NCBI GenBank assembly: GCA_018333635.1 | Contig: JAGXTL010000010.1 | Location: 55,895 to 119,894 of the forward strand | Direction: 5' to 3' | DNA from: Dethiobacter sp. | GTDB lineage: Bacteria > Bacillota > Dethiobacteria > Dethiobacterales > Dethiobacteraceae | Length of the DNA stretch: 64,000 nucleotides | In this document: positions 1 to 9,705 of the stretch, in pieces | How the letters are laid out: each line of letters starts with the position of its first letter | Position numbering within the stretch: the stretch's first letter is position 1 | The notes under the pieces: model-generated | The model's input: only the letters and a program-made list of their open reading frames with translations | Databases searched by the model: none | Told to the model about the DNA's origin: nothing | Translations under genes and position numbers: made by a program

Positions 1-636
1 TCCTTGGTGGACGAGTTTGAATGTGAATTGATGGTGAAGGAAGTTCTGCGAGACGGCGCATTTCCCGATGATTACAACGAGCTGCTGCTAAATGTGGATG
101 ATCCCCGTGTAAATCTGCGTCAGAAGTGTAATGACTGTGTTTTTCTGGAAGAGACAGACTGTCTTTTCACTAATAAAATTACAACTATTGTTCCTATTGT
201 GGGTGGCGCTAAACGGTTGGGTACGCTGCTGCTGGCTCGCTTTACCGAAGAATTTGAGCCGGAAGATTTAATTCTGGCCGAATATGGTGCAACGGTGGTA
301 GGAATGGAAATTCTGCGCTCCAAGGCGGAGAAAATTGAAGAGGAAGCGCGTAATAAGGCCATTGTCCAGCTGGCTATCGGCACTCTTTCCTATTCAGAAA
401 TGGAAGCGGTTGAGCACATCTTTGAGGAGTTGAACGGGGACGAGGGGTTGTTGGTGGCGAGTAAAATTGCAGACCAGTTGGGGATTACCCGCTCTGTCAT
501 TGTTAATGCACTGCGCAAGTTTGAGAGTGCCGGCGTAATTGAATCTCGTTCACTTGGCATGAAAGGTACTTACATTAAAGTAAAAAATATTTATCTGCTA
601 GAGCAGTTGGCGCGGCGTAAAGGTGTGCGTACGTAG
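1..636 (+). CDS. codY: CodY, GTP- and branched-chain-amino-acid-sensing global repressor (N-terminus cut off by window edge)
   Basis: CodY is the Firmicute pleiotropic repressor that binds DNA when loaded with GTP and branched-chain amino acids. The frame is open from the first base and about 211 residues are present, against roughly 260 in the family, so around 50 N-terminal residues of the GAF sensor lie outside the window. The C-terminal winged helix is clear: the stretch [19 protein letters not shown] followed by [18 protein letters not shown] matches the CodY recognition helix and wing. In Bacillus codY follows hslVU/clpY; here what precedes it is unseen and the next gene is a small membrane-anchored protein, then rpsB. 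Identity is near certain; the start cannot be seen. Confidence 0.95.
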   Translation, partial: SLVDEFECELMVKEVLRDGAFPDDYNELLLNVDDPRVNLRQKCNDCVFLEETDCLFTNKITTIVPIVGGAKRLGTLLLARFTEEFEPEDLILAEYGATVVGMEILRSKAEKIEEEARNKAIVQLAIGTLSYSEMEAVEHIFEELNGDEGLLVASKIADQLGITRSVIVNALRKFESAGVIESRSLGMKGTYIKVKNIYLLEQLARRKGVRT

Positions 637-755
637 AATTAAGCAGTCACGTTGAAAGATTGCCTAATTAAGCATAATTAATCCATGAAGGAGTTATAAT
701 ATAGCATTGTAGGGTAGCGTATTTGCACGCAAGTCCTGACGCAAAGGGAGACGTG

Positions 756-1289
756 GTGCAGACGAAAAGGAAATTTTCTCTAGATAAAAGGTCTTTTGTT
801 GCCGGCTTACTGGTGGGAAGCCTGTTCGTCTTGGCTCTTGTGGCTACCTTTGCGGGAGTGGCAGCCGTCAGGGGAGCTACCGTTAGTCTGGACAGCAAAC
901 AGTTAGCGGTCATCGTCCGTGATAGGATCGTTGCTCAAGCGAAGACTGAGATACCGAAAGTGATTGAAGGGGCAAAAGCGGAAATCCCAGCCATTGTGGA
1001 AAAGGAAATGAGAACCAGGATCGTTTCTGATAGAATGGAAATTGCCGGTTTTGTTTTTCGTATGCCTGCAGAATTTATTGAACAGCTCAACAGCAAAATG
1101 CGCAAGAATGTGGAAAATGCTGCCGGCGAAATTATGGATGGGATTGATACAGACCAGTTGGCGGAAAAATTTGGCGCAGAAGCTTATCTCTTGGTGCAGG
1201 AAGCTCTCCAGGACGAATTAGCGGGCCAAACTTTCCGTGTAATGGTATTCAACAGAATTCCTGTCCGTGTCAACGTGGAAATTAAGTGA
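756..1289 (+). CDS. Membrane-anchored hypothetical protein between codY and rpsB
   Basis: I do not recognise this protein. About 177 residues: a short basic N-terminus, one hydrophobic segment (roughly residues 15-38, rich in G, L, A, V), then a charged domain likely outside the membrane with many Lys/Glu-Ala repeats that would form long helices. The GTG at 756 is chosen because AAAGGGAG at 743-750 lies 5 bases upstream; an in-frame TTG at 723 has no ribosome binding site and would add 11 residues. A TATAAT-like hexamer at 695-700 could be its -10 but has no good -35. It is probably a single-pass inner-membrane protein; the function is unknown. Confidence 0.7.
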   Translation: MQTKRKFSLDKRSFVAGLLVGSLFVLALVATFAGVAAVRGATVSLDSKQLAVIVRDRIVAQAKTEIPKVIEGAKAEIPAIVEKEMRTRIVSDRMEIAGFVFRMPAEFIEQLNSKMRKNVENAAGEIMDGIDTDQLAEKFGAEAYLLVQEALQDELAGQTFRVMVFNRIPVRVNVEIK

Positions 1290-1325
1290 GCGGAATTTGC
1301 TGTTTTTTCTAAAAATTATTCTGCG

Positions 1326-1354
1326 TTGCCAATTATGACAAGCTGTGCTATACT
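1326..1354 (+). promoter_or_regulatory. SigA-type promoter for rpsB-tsf
   Basis: TTGCCA (1326-1331) and TATACT (1349-1354) are separated by 17 bases, with a TGn extension directly before the -10. The predicted transcript starts near 1361, giving a leader of about 100 bases that contains CACACGC/GCGGGTGTG and GGATATCC inverted repeats before the rpsB ribosome binding site. Those pairings could belong to an S2 autoregulatory leader, but I cannot assign a known family. Confidence 0.7.
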
Positions 1355-1465
1355 ACTTTTTAGCGTTAAAAACACACGCTTACCTGATTGTTGCGGGTGT
1401 GCCGGATATCCGGTGCCGCAAAAAGATGATGGTAGCGGAGGAAAAACAGAGAGGAGGTGCAGGAT

Positions 1466-2212
1466 TTGCCGGTAGTTTCCATGAAACAATTGCTTGAAGC
1501 CGGTGTCCATTTTGGCCATCAGACGCGTCGTTGGAATCCAAAAATGAAGCCCTATATTTTTACGGAAAGAAACGGGATCTATATTATTGATCTGCAGAAA
1601 ACCGTAAGAATGATTGATGATGCTTATCATCATGTCAAACAGCTTGCTGCCGATGGCGGGAAGATTATGTTTGTCGGCACAAAGAAGCAGGCGCAGGAAT
1701 CGGTTCAATCTGAGGCAGAACGTTGTGGCATGTATTACGTGAACCAGCGTTGGCTTGGTGGAATGCTAACCAATTTTAAGACCATTAGAAACCGTGTTAA
1801 CCGTTTGATTGAGCTGGAAAAAATGGAAGAGGAAGGCACATTTGAGGTCCTGCCAAAGAAGGAAGTGATTAAGCTTCGCCATGAGCATGAGAAGCTGAAT
1901 AAGTTCCTTTCGGGCGTCCGCAATATGCGCAGCCTTCCTGATGCATTATTTATCGTCGATCCTCGCAAGGAGAGGATTGCTGTGGCTGAAGCCCGCAAAT
2001 TGGGGATTCCTATCGTCGCTATTGTTGATACCAATTGTGATCCGGACGAGATTGATTACCTGATTCCTGGTAATGATGATGCAATCCGGGCTGTCAAACT
2101 GATTTCAGGTCGCTTGGCAGACGCCGTGCTGGAAGGCCTTGAAGGCCGTCAGGACCACATGGCAGTAGTGGATGATGTGGAGAGAGTCGCCCCAGTAATA
2201 GTAGAATCTTAA
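1466..2212 (+). CDS. rpsB: 30S ribosomal protein S2
   Basis: Small-subunit ribosomal protein S2. The N-terminal block [20 protein letters not shown] and the segments FVGTKKQAQ and [10 protein letters not shown] are diagnostic. The TTG at 1466 gives [13 protein letters not shown], matching the family N-terminus, and sits 6 bases after GAGGAGGTG (1451-1459); an in-frame GTG at 1457 overlaps that Shine-Dalgarno and is rejected. 248 residues, a usual length. A hairpin with a U-run separates it from tsf, so tsf may be partly attenuated. Confidence 0.97.
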   Translation: MPVVSMKQLLEAGVHFGHQTRRWNPKMKPYIFTERNGIYIIDLQKTVRMIDDAYHHVKQLAADGGKIMFVGTKKQAQESVQSEAERCGMYYVNQRWLGGMLTNFKTIRNRVNRLIELEKMEEEGTFEVLPKKEVIKLRHEHEKLNKFLSGVRNMRSLPDALFIVDPRKERIAVAEARKLGIPIVAIVDTNCDPDEIDYLIPGNDDAIRAVKLISGRLADAVLEGLEGRQDHMAVVDDVERVAPVIVES

Positions 2213-2224
2213 AGGCCAGGAGAG

Positions 2225-2254
2225 AAGGCCCGGGCGGAATGCCCGGCCTTTTTT
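2225..2254 (+). terminator. Hairpin and T-run between rpsB and tsf
   Basis: AAGGCCCGGGC pairs with GCCCGGCCTT (one bulged C), loop GGAAT, followed directly by a run of T. It is strong enough to terminate or attenuate rpsB transcription before tsf. Confidence 0.75.
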
Positions 2255-2283
2255 ACAAATATTGAAGAAATGGAGGGTAAAGA

Positions 2284-2934
2284 ATGATTCCCGCATCGGT
2301 TGTAAAAGAGCTCCGTGAGAAAACAGGGGCCGGAATGATGGACTGCAAAAAGGCGTTGAACGAAACTGGCGGTGACTTTACTAAAGCTTGTGAATATTTG
2401 CGTGAAAAAGGTCTGGCTGCTGCCGCAAAAAAATCAGGCCGGATTGCTGCCGAAGGAATAGTAGAATCATATATTCATCTGGGCGGAAAAATTGGAGTTT
2501 TGCTTGAAGTTAACTGTGAAACAGATTTTGTCGCTCGTACAGATGAGTTCCGCACTTTTGTCAGGGATGTGGCGATGCAAATTGCGGCTACCAATCCCCA
2601 GTTTCTTTCCCGGGATGAAGTCCCGCAGGCAATTCTGGACAAAGAGATAGAAATTCTGACTGCTCAGGCACTTAACGAAGGCAAGCCTGAAAAAGTGGTG
2701 GAGAAAATTGTAGTCGGTCGTATCGATAAATATTACGCAGAGAATTGTTTGTTGGAACAAGCATTTGTCCGGGATTCAGACGTGACGATTAGTGATCTGC
2801 TGAAAGAGAAGATTGCGAAAATCGGGGAAAATATCACCATCCGTCGTTTCACTCGTTATGAAATGGGCGAGGGGCTTGAAAAGAAAACGTGTGATTTAGC
2901 AGCAGAAGTGGCCGGGATGACCAAATCGGGATAA
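2284..2934 (+). CDS. tsf: Elongation factor Ts, short form
   Basis: Guanine-nucleotide exchange factor for EF-Tu. The N-terminal UBA-like domain [19 protein letters not shown] and the core motif [15 protein letters not shown] are unmistakable. At 216 residues this is the short form with a single core subdomain, as in cyanobacteria, thermophiles and many Clostridia, rather than the roughly 290-residue E. coli form. ATG at 2284 follows GGAGGG. It lies directly after rpsB, as in most bacteria. Confidence 0.97.
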   Translation: MIPASVVKELREKTGAGMMDCKKALNETGGDFTKACEYLREKGLAAAAKKSGRIAAEGIVESYIHLGGKIGVLLEVNCETDFVARTDEFRTFVRDVAMQIAATNPQFLSRDEVPQAILDKEIEILTAQALNEGKPEKVVEKIVVGRIDKYYAENCLLEQAFVRDSDVTISDLLKEKIAKIGENITIRRFTRYEMGEGLEKKTCDLAAEVAGMTKSG

Positions 2935-2950
2935 GCATTTTTGGGGATAA

Positions 2951-2988
2951 CTGTAAAAAAAGAGCACTTTAGTGTTCTTTTTTTACAG
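2951..2988. terminator. Bidirectional terminator after tsf
   Basis: A perfect inverted repeat: 17-base arms starting CTGTAAAAAAAGAGCAC (2951), loop TTTA, the second arm ending at 2988. With A-runs on one side and T-runs on the other it can stop transcription on either strand (one G-T position in the arms when read as RNA). Confidence 0.85.
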
Positions 2989-3019
2989 GAGTTTTCTGTA
3001 GAGATGCAGAATAATCTGA

Positions 3020-3757
<738 letters not shown>

Positions 3758-3770
3758 AGGGGGAAGAATA

Positions 3771-4328
3771 ATGGCTAAGGAAGTGTATATGGAAACTGAG
3801 GAACGGATGGAAAAAGCTGTGACGGCACTGAAGCGGGATTTGTCAACTCTCCGTGCAGGCCGTGCCACACCTGCGCTTTTGGATAAGGTAACTGTGGAAT
3901 ATTACGGCACCACCACGGCAATCAACCAACTTGCCAATATTTCCGTACCGGAACCTCGCCTTTTGCTCATTCAGCCCTGGGACAAAAAAATTGTGTCGGA
4001 TATCGAGCGCGCTATTTTGAAATCAGATTTAGCTCTGACGCCGAACAGTGACGGTTCTGTGATTCGCCTGACAATTCCTCAGCTAACGGAAGAAAGACGT
4101 AAAGATTTGGTTAAAATCAGTAAAAAGAAGGCGGAAGAAGGACGGGTTGCCATTCGTAATATTCGTCGCGATGCAAATGACGAGCTTAAGCAGAAAGAAA
4201 AATCCGGCGAAATAACTGAAGATGAATTACATAAAGCGCAGGATGAGATGCAGAAGCTTACAGACAAATATATTGAAGAAATGGACAAAGTATTGTCCGC
4301 AAAAGAAAAAGAGATTATGGAGGTCTGA
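3771..4328 (+). CDS. frr: Ribosome recycling factor
   Basis: Splits post-termination ribosomes together with EF-G. 185 residues, exactly the family length. Motifs: [20 protein letters not shown], then [13 protein letters not shown] and a lysine/glutamate-rich coiled-coil stem. The start follows AAAGGGGGAAG. It lies 13 bases after pyrH and is probably co-transcribed with it. Confidence 0.97.
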   Translation: MAKEVYMETEERMEKAVTALKRDLSTLRAGRATPALLDKVTVEYYGTTTAINQLANISVPEPRLLLIQPWDKKIVSDIERAILKSDLALTPNSDGSVIRLTIPQLTEERRKDLVKISKKKAEEGRVAIRNIRRDANDELKQKEKSGEITEDELHKAQDEMQKLTDKYIEEMDKVLSAKEKEIMEV

Positions 4329-4330
4329 TC

Positions 4331-4540
4331 ATGAGCCAGGGGGACGGCTTCCCTGATCTCTTAGCAAACTATCTGGATGATGCTGTTCGCTTGTGTACAG
4401 GACTTGGTATCGGTACACAAGTGATAATCACGACTCCACCTAGAGTGGCTGGTCAGGGTCCTCTGAGGGTTGTCAGGCAGCGACTGGCAGATGACGGACA
4501 GACGCTGGAACTGACAGTGGCGGCTGAAGATTGGGCATAG
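4331..4540 (+). CDS. Small hypothetical protein between frr and uppS
   Basis: 69 residues, starting two bases after the frr stop, with GGAGG near the frr end serving as the likely ribosome binding site (translational coupling). Sequence features: acidic N-terminus, central IGTQVIITTPPRVAGQGPLRV, and a C-terminal acidic tail. No membrane segment. The second half (PLRVVRQRLADDGQTLELTVA) reads like a small beta-barrel, but I cannot assign a family. The tight packing and clean codon pattern support a real gene. Confidence 0.65.
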   Translation: MSQGDGFPDLLANYLDDAVRLCTGLGIGTQVIITTPPRVAGQGPLRVVRQRLADDGQTLELTVAAEDWA

Positions 4541-4542
4541 GT

Positions 4543-4567
4543 GCCCCCTCCTGCGAGGGGGCTGGTC
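4543..4567 (+). terminator. GC-rich hairpin before uppS
   Basis: GCCCCCTC (4543-4550) and GAGGGGGC (4555-4562) form a perfect 8-bp stem with loop CTGC, followed by TGGTCTTT. The T tract is short, so read-through into uppS is likely; it may act as an attenuator or processing site. Confidence 0.5.
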
Positions 4568-4594
4568 TTTAAGCAGCAAAAATGAGGTGAGTAG

Positions 4595-5362
4595 ATGCCC
4601 CGCTTTTTGCGTCGGTTGTTTAGTAATCAGGAAGCTACTCATGCAAAAAAGGAAACACGCTCAGTTCCGTGTCATGTGGCAATCATCATGGATGGAAACG
4701 GCCGCTGGGCTGCACAACGAAAGTTGCCCCGCACAGCGGGACATCAGGCGGGGATAGTCGCGCTTAGGCGCACAATTAAACATGCTAATGAAATGGGCAT
4801 CGGTATTTTGACCGTTTATGCCTTTTCTACTGAAAATTGGAAACGTCCTAAGCCGGAAGTCGATTTCTTATTGCGTTTGCCGCATGAATTTCTCAAATCA
4901 GACTTGGGCGACTTGCATAAAAAAAATGTTAAAGTTACGATGATCGGTTTTATGGAAGGGTTGCCTCTACATACCCGCAATGCCGTATCTGAAGCAGTGG
5001 GTGTAACGGCTAATAATACCGGCATGGTGCTCAATTTTGCGCTTAACTACGGCAGCAGAGATGAAATTATTGCGGCTGTGCAATCTATTGCGCAAAAAGC
5101 TGTAGACGGAGAAGTAAAGCCTGCGCTGATCGACGAACAAACTATGGCAAGCCATCTTTTTACTGCAGCCCTGCCCGACCCTGACCTGTTAATCCGGCCT
5201 AGCGGCGAAATCAGGCTGAGCAACTTCTTGCTGTGGCAGCTTGCTTATACAGAGCTTTGGTTCACAGATGTTAATTGGCCGGACTTTGACAGGGAACACC
5301 TTGAGGAAGCTATAAGCGCCTACCGTAACCGGGACAGACGTTTTGGCGGGATAAAGTTCTAG
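4595..5362 (+). CDS. uppS: Undecaprenyl diphosphate synthase (cis-prenyltransferase)
   Basis: Makes the C55 lipid carrier for peptidoglycan from FPP and IPP. Motifs: HVAIIMDGNGRWA (catalytic Asp near residue 33), FSTENWKRP, NFALNYGSRDEI and LIRPSGEIRLSNFLLWQ, covering all conserved cis-prenyltransferase regions. 255 residues, usual length. ATG at 4595 follows GAGGTGA. It heads the uppS-cdsA-dxr-rseP-ispG run, the standard Firmicute order. Confidence 0.96.
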   Translation: MPRFLRRLFSNQEATHAKKETRSVPCHVAIIMDGNGRWAAQRKLPRTAGHQAGIVALRRTIKHANEMGIGILTVYAFSTENWKRPKPEVDFLLRLPHEFLKSDLGDLHKKNVKVTMIGFMEGLPLHTRNAVSEAVGVTANNTGMVLNFALNYGSRDEIIAAVQSIAQKAVDGEVKPALIDEQTMASHLFTAALPDPDLLIRPSGEIRLSNFLLWQLAYTELWFTDVNWPDFDREHLEEAISAYRNRDRRFGGIKF

Positions 5363-5442
5363 GCTGAGGGGAAAGGGTTTCTCTGAAGCGGCTATTGCGC
5401 CGCTGCAAACGAATCCGACATCTACTAATGGGAGGGATGCTC

Positions 5443-6219
5443 TTGTTTTGGCATCGATTGGCCAGTACCCTTGTGGGTATCCCTGTAGTGCTGGCAGTTA
5501 CCTGGATGGGCGGTTTGCCGTTCTTTTTTATGGCATTATTCATCGGCATTCTGGCTTTACGTGAATTGTACAATATAGCTCGGCTTTCCCGCCGCAGCGA
5601 AAGGCTATTTGGCTATGGCTCTCATCTTTTTTTGTTTTTTTCTGTCTCATTTTTCGGAATGGACAGTTATTTTGCCGGCCTGATTTTTGTTTTTCTGGCA
5701 CTGAGTATTTATTGGTTGTTCTTTTATCCTGTTGACTTTAAGAATCTTGCTGTTTTGTTTTGGGGAGTATTTTATGTTACAGTGCTCCTCTCTTGTATTC
5801 TTTTATTACGGCAAGCCCCTAATGGATTTCTGCTGGTTGCCGCCGCGTTAATTACAGTCTGGGCATCAGACACCGGCGCCTACCTGGTGGGAATGAGCAT
5901 CGGGCGGCGAAAGCTGATGCCGGCGGTCAGCCCTGCAAAATCCTTTGAGGGAGCGGCAGGCGGCGTGCTGTTTGCCGCGGTGGCCTTGATGCTCATGGCA
6001 TCATCCATGGGCTATAGCTTATGGCAGGCTGCCGCTTTGGGAGTAGTGCTGTCGGTGGCGGGACAATTGGGTGACCTTGCCGAATCTGCGCTGAAACGTT
6101 GGGGAAATGTGAAAGATTCAGGTAGTTTTCTGCCGGGACACGGCGGGGTGTTAGATCGGATTGATAGCATATTATTCGTCATCCCGGTCGCATACTTTTT
6201 ATTTGTGATTCTCTTCTAA
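5443..6219 (+). CDS. cdsA: Phosphatidate cytidylyltransferase (CDP-diacylglycerol synthase)
   Basis: Converts phosphatidic acid and CTP to CDP-diacylglycerol at the membrane. Polytopic, about 8 hydrophobic segments; the C-terminal signature KRWGNVKDSGSFLPGHGGVL and DRIDSILFV is the CdsA motif. The TTG at 5443 is chosen (MFWHRLASTLVGIP): ATGGGAGGG at 5428-5436 is a strong Shine-Dalgarno 6 bases upstream, and the family normally starts near this point. In-frame TTG 5395 and ATG 5428/5437 are less likely. 258 residues. Confidence 0.94.
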   Translation: MFWHRLASTLVGIPVVLAVTWMGGLPFFFMALFIGILALRELYNIARLSRRSERLFGYGSHLFLFFSVSFFGMDSYFAGLIFVFLALSIYWLFFYPVDFKNLAVLFWGVFYVTVLLSCILLLRQAPNGFLLVAAALITVWASDTGAYLVGMSIGRRKLMPAVSPAKSFEGAAGGVLFAAVALMLMASSMGYSLWQAAALGVVLSVAGQLGDLAESALKRWGNVKDSGSFLPGHGGVLDRIDSILFVIPVAYFLFVILF

Positions 6220-6231
6220 GGGGTAACCGGC

Positions 6232-7389
6232 ATGAAACGGATTACATTGCTTGGCTCGACCGGTTCCATCGGCACACAGGCGCTGCAGGTGGTTGCCTCT
6301 TACCCAGAACGGTTTCGGATACATTCCTTGTCTGCTCATCGTCAAACAGCGATGTTGGCGCGGCAGGCTCGCCGTTTTCTTCCTGCTGTGGTGGCAATTA
6401 GTGATGAATCCTGTTACAATGAACTTAAGGCTGAACTTTCCGGTCTTAGCATAAAAATTTTGGCTGGCCCGGACAGTCTGCGGGAACTGGCTGCAGATCA
6501 GGAAACAGACATAGTTCTTAATTCTTTAGTTGGCTTTGCCGGTCTGGCTGCAACCCTCGCTGCGCTTTCGGCTGGGAATACACTGGCTTTAGCAAACAAA
6601 GAATCGCTTGTTGCCGGAGGACAACTGGCTATGCATCAGGCTGCAAAGGCAGGCGTAACTATTTTCCCTGTGGACAGTGAACATTCAGCCATCTTTCAAT
6701 GTCTCCAAGGACAACAAGCGGACGCTGTGGAAAAAATAGTACTGACTGCTTCTGGCGGACCTTTCTTTGGGCGTGATTTGCCATTTTTGCAGACTGTTAC
6801 GCCCCAAGATGCGCTTAAACATCCAAACTGGGAGATGGGCCCTAAGATCACTGTGGATTCAGCGACCATGATGAATAAAGGCTTGGAGGTAATAGAGGCG
6901 CGCTGGTTATTTAACATCCCCTATGAAAAGATTGAGGTTGTTGTTCATAGAGAAAGCATTGTCCATTCTCTTGTGGCATACCGTGACGGCTCTGTCCTAG
7001 CCCAGTTAGGTGCACCTGATATGCGTGTCCCCATTCAATATGCTCTGACTTATCCGGAACGGTTGCCTGGTCATGCGCCTCGTCTTTGCTGGAACACTCT
7101 TAGCACTCTGAATTTTGCCCCGCCGGACAAAAGCAATTTTCCCTGTCTTCCCTTAGCTTATTGGGCCGGAGCAATAGGAGGGAGCATGCCCTGTGTCTTA
7201 AACGCGGCCAATGAAGAGGCAGTGCGTCTCTTCCTGGGGGGGAAAGCAAGATTTTTAGAGATCCCTCGTATAATTGAAAGGGTCATGAATAAACATAAAG
7301 TAGTCGCCGCACCTGATTTTGACATTTTGCATGATGTTGACAAGGAAGCGCGCTTGTTGGCGCAGGAGTACGCTGGGATGAAAGGGTGA
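6232..7389 (+). CDS. dxr: 1-deoxy-D-xylulose 5-phosphate reductoisomerase
   Basis: Second step of the MEP isoprenoid pathway, NADPH-dependent. N-terminal Rossmann motif LLGSTGSIGTQAL (about residues 6-18), metal and substrate motif DSEHSAIFQCL, and ALKHPNWEMGPKITVDSATM are diagnostic. 385 residues, usual length. It precedes rseP by 4 bases; ispG, another MEP-pathway gene, follows rseP. Confidence 0.97.
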   Translation: MKRITLLGSTGSIGTQALQVVASYPERFRIHSLSAHRQTAMLARQARRFLPAVVAISDESCYNELKAELSGLSIKILAGPDSLRELAADQETDIVLNSLVGFAGLAATLAALSAGNTLALANKESLVAGGQLAMHQAAKAGVTIFPVDSEHSAIFQCLQGQQADAVEKIVLTASGGPFFGRDLPFLQTVTPQDALKHPNWEMGPKITVDSATMMNKGLEVIEARWLFNIPYEKIEVVVHRESIVHSLVAYRDGSVLAQLGAPDMRVPIQYALTYPERLPGHAPRLCWNTLSTLNFAPPDKSNFPCLPLAYWAGAIGGSMPCVLNAANEEAVRLFLGGKARFLEIPRIIERVMNKHKVVAAPDFDILHDVDKEARLLAQEYAGMKG

Positions 7390-7393
7390 AACG

Positions 7394-8419
7394 ATGCTGA
7401 CGCTTGTTGCTGCAATTGTTATTTTCGGCTTACTGATTTTCTTTCATGAGCTTGGGCACTTTCTGGTAGCTAAACGGCTGGGGGTTGGTGTAACAGAATT
7501 TGCCGTTGGCTTCGGTCCGCGTTTGTTTGCTCGCCAGTCAGGTGAGACTACCTATTCTTTGCGGGCGTTTCCGCTTGGCGGCTTTGTGCGCTTAGCCGGC
7601 GATACCCCTGAGGAAAGCGAAGGGGAAAACAGCTTCCAGAATAAGCCTGTTTGGGCGCGTTTTTTGGTCATTGCTGCAGGCTCGGCCATGAATTTTTTGC
7701 TTGCAGTCTTGCTGTTTTCACTTATATATTTTGCTTTTCTAGGCGTGCCGCTTTTGCAGTCCACGGAAATTGGAGTTGTACAGCCGGGCGGGCGAGCGAG
7801 TGAAGCAGGCTTGCTGCAGGGAGATCGGATTATCTCCATCGCCGGGGAGCGCGTCGATGACTGGGAGGAATTGGTTTCGCTCATTCATGTTCATCCCGAA
7901 CAGGAAATTGTTGTCGAGTATGAGCGGCAGGGGCAAACCAGTTTCGTCACTTTAACCCCCGTGCGTGATCCGCAAACAGGAGACGGCAGGATAGGTATTC
8001 AGGCTCAGACACGCATGTTTTCGCCGCTACTCTCGCTAAGTGCCGGCCTGCAGCATACTTTCTGGTTTATTCGACTGTTTGTCTCCAGTATTATTCAGAT
8101 GTTGACAGGCAGCGCTGCTCCTGATGTGGTAGGTCCGGTTGGTATCATTCAGATTGTGGGGGAAGTGGCCAGAACCGGTGTGGTGAACCTAATGTCTTTG
8201 GCTGCGATTATCAGCCTGAATCTTGGTATCTTGAATTTGCTTCCCATTCCTGCCTTGGACGGCAGCAGGTTAGTTTTTTTAGTAGTGGAAGGTATGCGTG
8301 GCCGGCCGGTAGATCCGCAAAAAGAATCATTTGTCCATTTTGTCGGGTTTACGGTGTTAATTTTATTGATGATTGTCATTGCCTACCGGGATCTGACTCG
8401 TTTGGAGCTGTTCTTTTAG
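7394..8419 (+). CDS. rseP: RIP metalloprotease RseP/RasP (site-2 protease)
   Basis: Membrane-embedded zinc protease that cleaves anti-sigma factors and signal-peptide remnants. The HELGH zinc motif (His18, Glu19, His22) sits in the first membrane helix; a PDZ domain spans about residues 115-200, and NLLPIPALDGSRLVF supplies the third zinc ligand (Asp). Four membrane segments. 341 residues, the length of a single-PDZ Firmicute form. Confidence 0.96.
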   Translation: MLTLVAAIVIFGLLIFFHELGHFLVAKRLGVGVTEFAVGFGPRLFARQSGETTYSLRAFPLGGFVRLAGDTPEESEGENSFQNKPVWARFLVIAAGSAMNFLLAVLLFSLIYFAFLGVPLLQSTEIGVVQPGGRASEAGLLQGDRIISIAGERVDDWEELVSLIHVHPEQEIVVEYERQGQTSFVTLTPVRDPQTGDGRIGIQAQTRMFSPLLSLSAGLQHTFWFIRLFVSSIIQMLTGSAAPDVVGPVGIIQIVGEVARTGVVNLMSLAAIISLNLGILNLLPIPALDGSRLVFLVVEGMRGRPVDPQKESFVHFVGFTVLILLMIVIAYRDLTRLELFF

Positions 8420-8432
8420 CAGGAGGAATGCG

Positions 8433-9509
8433 ATGTTTCGGCGCGAGCAAACAAGACAGGTTAAAGCCGGTCCGCTGATTATCGGCGGCGGTGCGCCTGT
8501 CATTATAGAATCTATGACTAATACCGACACGGCAGATCTGGCTGCTACGCTGGTGCAAATTACAGAATTAAAGCAGGCCGGCTGTGAACTGGTGCGTGTT
8601 GCCGTGCCAAACCAGCGCGCGGTTGACGTTTTGCCTGACTTGGTTAGACAATCAGCACTTCCCTTGATAGCAGACATCCATTTCAATCACCGCTTTGCTT
8701 TGAGCGCTATTCGTGCCGGAGTGGCAAAATTGCGGATTAACCCCGGTAATATCGGGGGGGAAGAGCGTTTGGCGGAAGTGGTAAGCCTTGCGGGGGAGAG
8801 ACAGGTTCCCATCCGAATTGGCGTTAATGCCGGCTCGTTAGAGCGAAGATTGCTGGACAAATATGGCAGACCGACTCCTGAGGCTATGCTGGAATCAGTT
8901 ATGGATCACATCCAGGTGGCAGAAAAGCTTGGTTTTTACGAGTTGGTAATCTCTTTAAAGGCTTCTTCAGCGCCGTTGACGGTTGCCGCTAATATGTTGT
9001 TTGCCAAAGAATCTCGCTATCCGTTACATTTAGGAGTGACAGAGGCGGGCTCTTTCTTTAGCGGTACAGTTTATTCTGCAGTAGGAATTGGAGCGCTGCT
9101 GCTCGCTGGGCTGGGTGATACGATTCGGATTTCCTTGACAGCGCCGCCTGTGGAGGAAATTCGGGTGGCTAAAGCTATTCTTGCGGCGGCGGAGATCCGG
9201 CGTTTCGGTCCAAGGGTCATTTCCTGCCCTACTTGCGGGCGTTGTCAGATTAGCCTGATAGAATTAGCCAAAGAGTTGGAGCAGAGAGTTGAGAAGATTG
9301 CCGAACCGTTGACCTTGGCAGTGATGGGCTGTGCTGTAAACGGTCCAGGGGAAGCTAGGGAAGCAGATTTGGGGATTGCCGGCGGAAAGAAGCAGGGGCT
9401 GATTTTTTGTGCCGGCGAAGTAGTGCGCAAAGTTCCTCAGGATCAACTGATTGATGAATTTATGTCGTTCCTCTACGATTATCTTAACAACAGGGCAGAA
9501 ATCCGCTAG
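8433..9509 (+). CDS. ispG: 4-hydroxy-3-methylbut-2-en-1-yl diphosphate synthase (flavodoxin)
   Basis: MEP-pathway iron-sulfur enzyme converting MEcPP to HMBPP. TIM-barrel half with PLIADIHFNHRFAL and KLRINPGNIG, then the [4Fe-4S] ligands in SCPTCGRC and MGCAVNGPGEA. 358 residues. ATG at 8433 follows AGGAGG. In many Firmicutes proS and polC come next; both are absent here, and a terminator follows instead. Confidence 0.97.
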   Translation: MFRREQTRQVKAGPLIIGGGAPVIIESMTNTDTADLAATLVQITELKQAGCELVRVAVPNQRAVDVLPDLVRQSALPLIADIHFNHRFALSAIRAGVAKLRINPGNIGGEERLAEVVSLAGERQVPIRIGVNAGSLERRLLDKYGRPTPEAMLESVMDHIQVAEKLGFYELVISLKASSAPLTVAANMLFAKESRYPLHLGVTEAGSFFSGTVYSAVGIGALLLAGLGDTIRISLTAPPVEEIRVAKAILAAAEIRRFGPRVISCPTCGRCQISLIELAKELEQRVEKIAEPLTLAVMGCAVNGPGEAREADLGIAGGKKQGLIFCAGEVVRKVPQDQLIDEFMSFLYDYLNNRAEIR

Positions 9510-9566
9510 TTGCGAAAGGCTGCTGGATATGGTAGGATGGAAGTTGAATTCATAGCTTTTCGCTGA

Positions 9567-9596
9567 GAAGAGTGGGCCTGCCCACTCTTCAGTTTT
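9567..9596 (+). terminator. Terminator after ispG
   Basis: Perfect 11-bp stem: GAAGAGTGGGC (9567-9577), loop CT, GCCCACTCTTC (9580-9590), then AGTTTT. It ends the uppS-ispG operon. Confidence 0.8.
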
Positions 9597-9633
9597 ATCA
9601 GGTACGCTGGTACATAAATAATGCTAATTTTTT

Positions 9634-9642
9634 TGCTATAAC
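9634..9642 (+). promoter_or_regulatory. Extended -10 promoter before rimP
   Basis: TGCTATAAC at 9634-9642 is an extended -10 element downstream of the ispG terminator and upstream of rimP. The -35 region is poor, so the call rests on the TGn extension and position. Confidence 0.4.
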
Positions 9643-9705
9643 ACAAACTATTGGGAGTACAAATGAAGCCCCTAAAAACTGTTGGTGGCAGACGGAGGGA
9701 CAATG

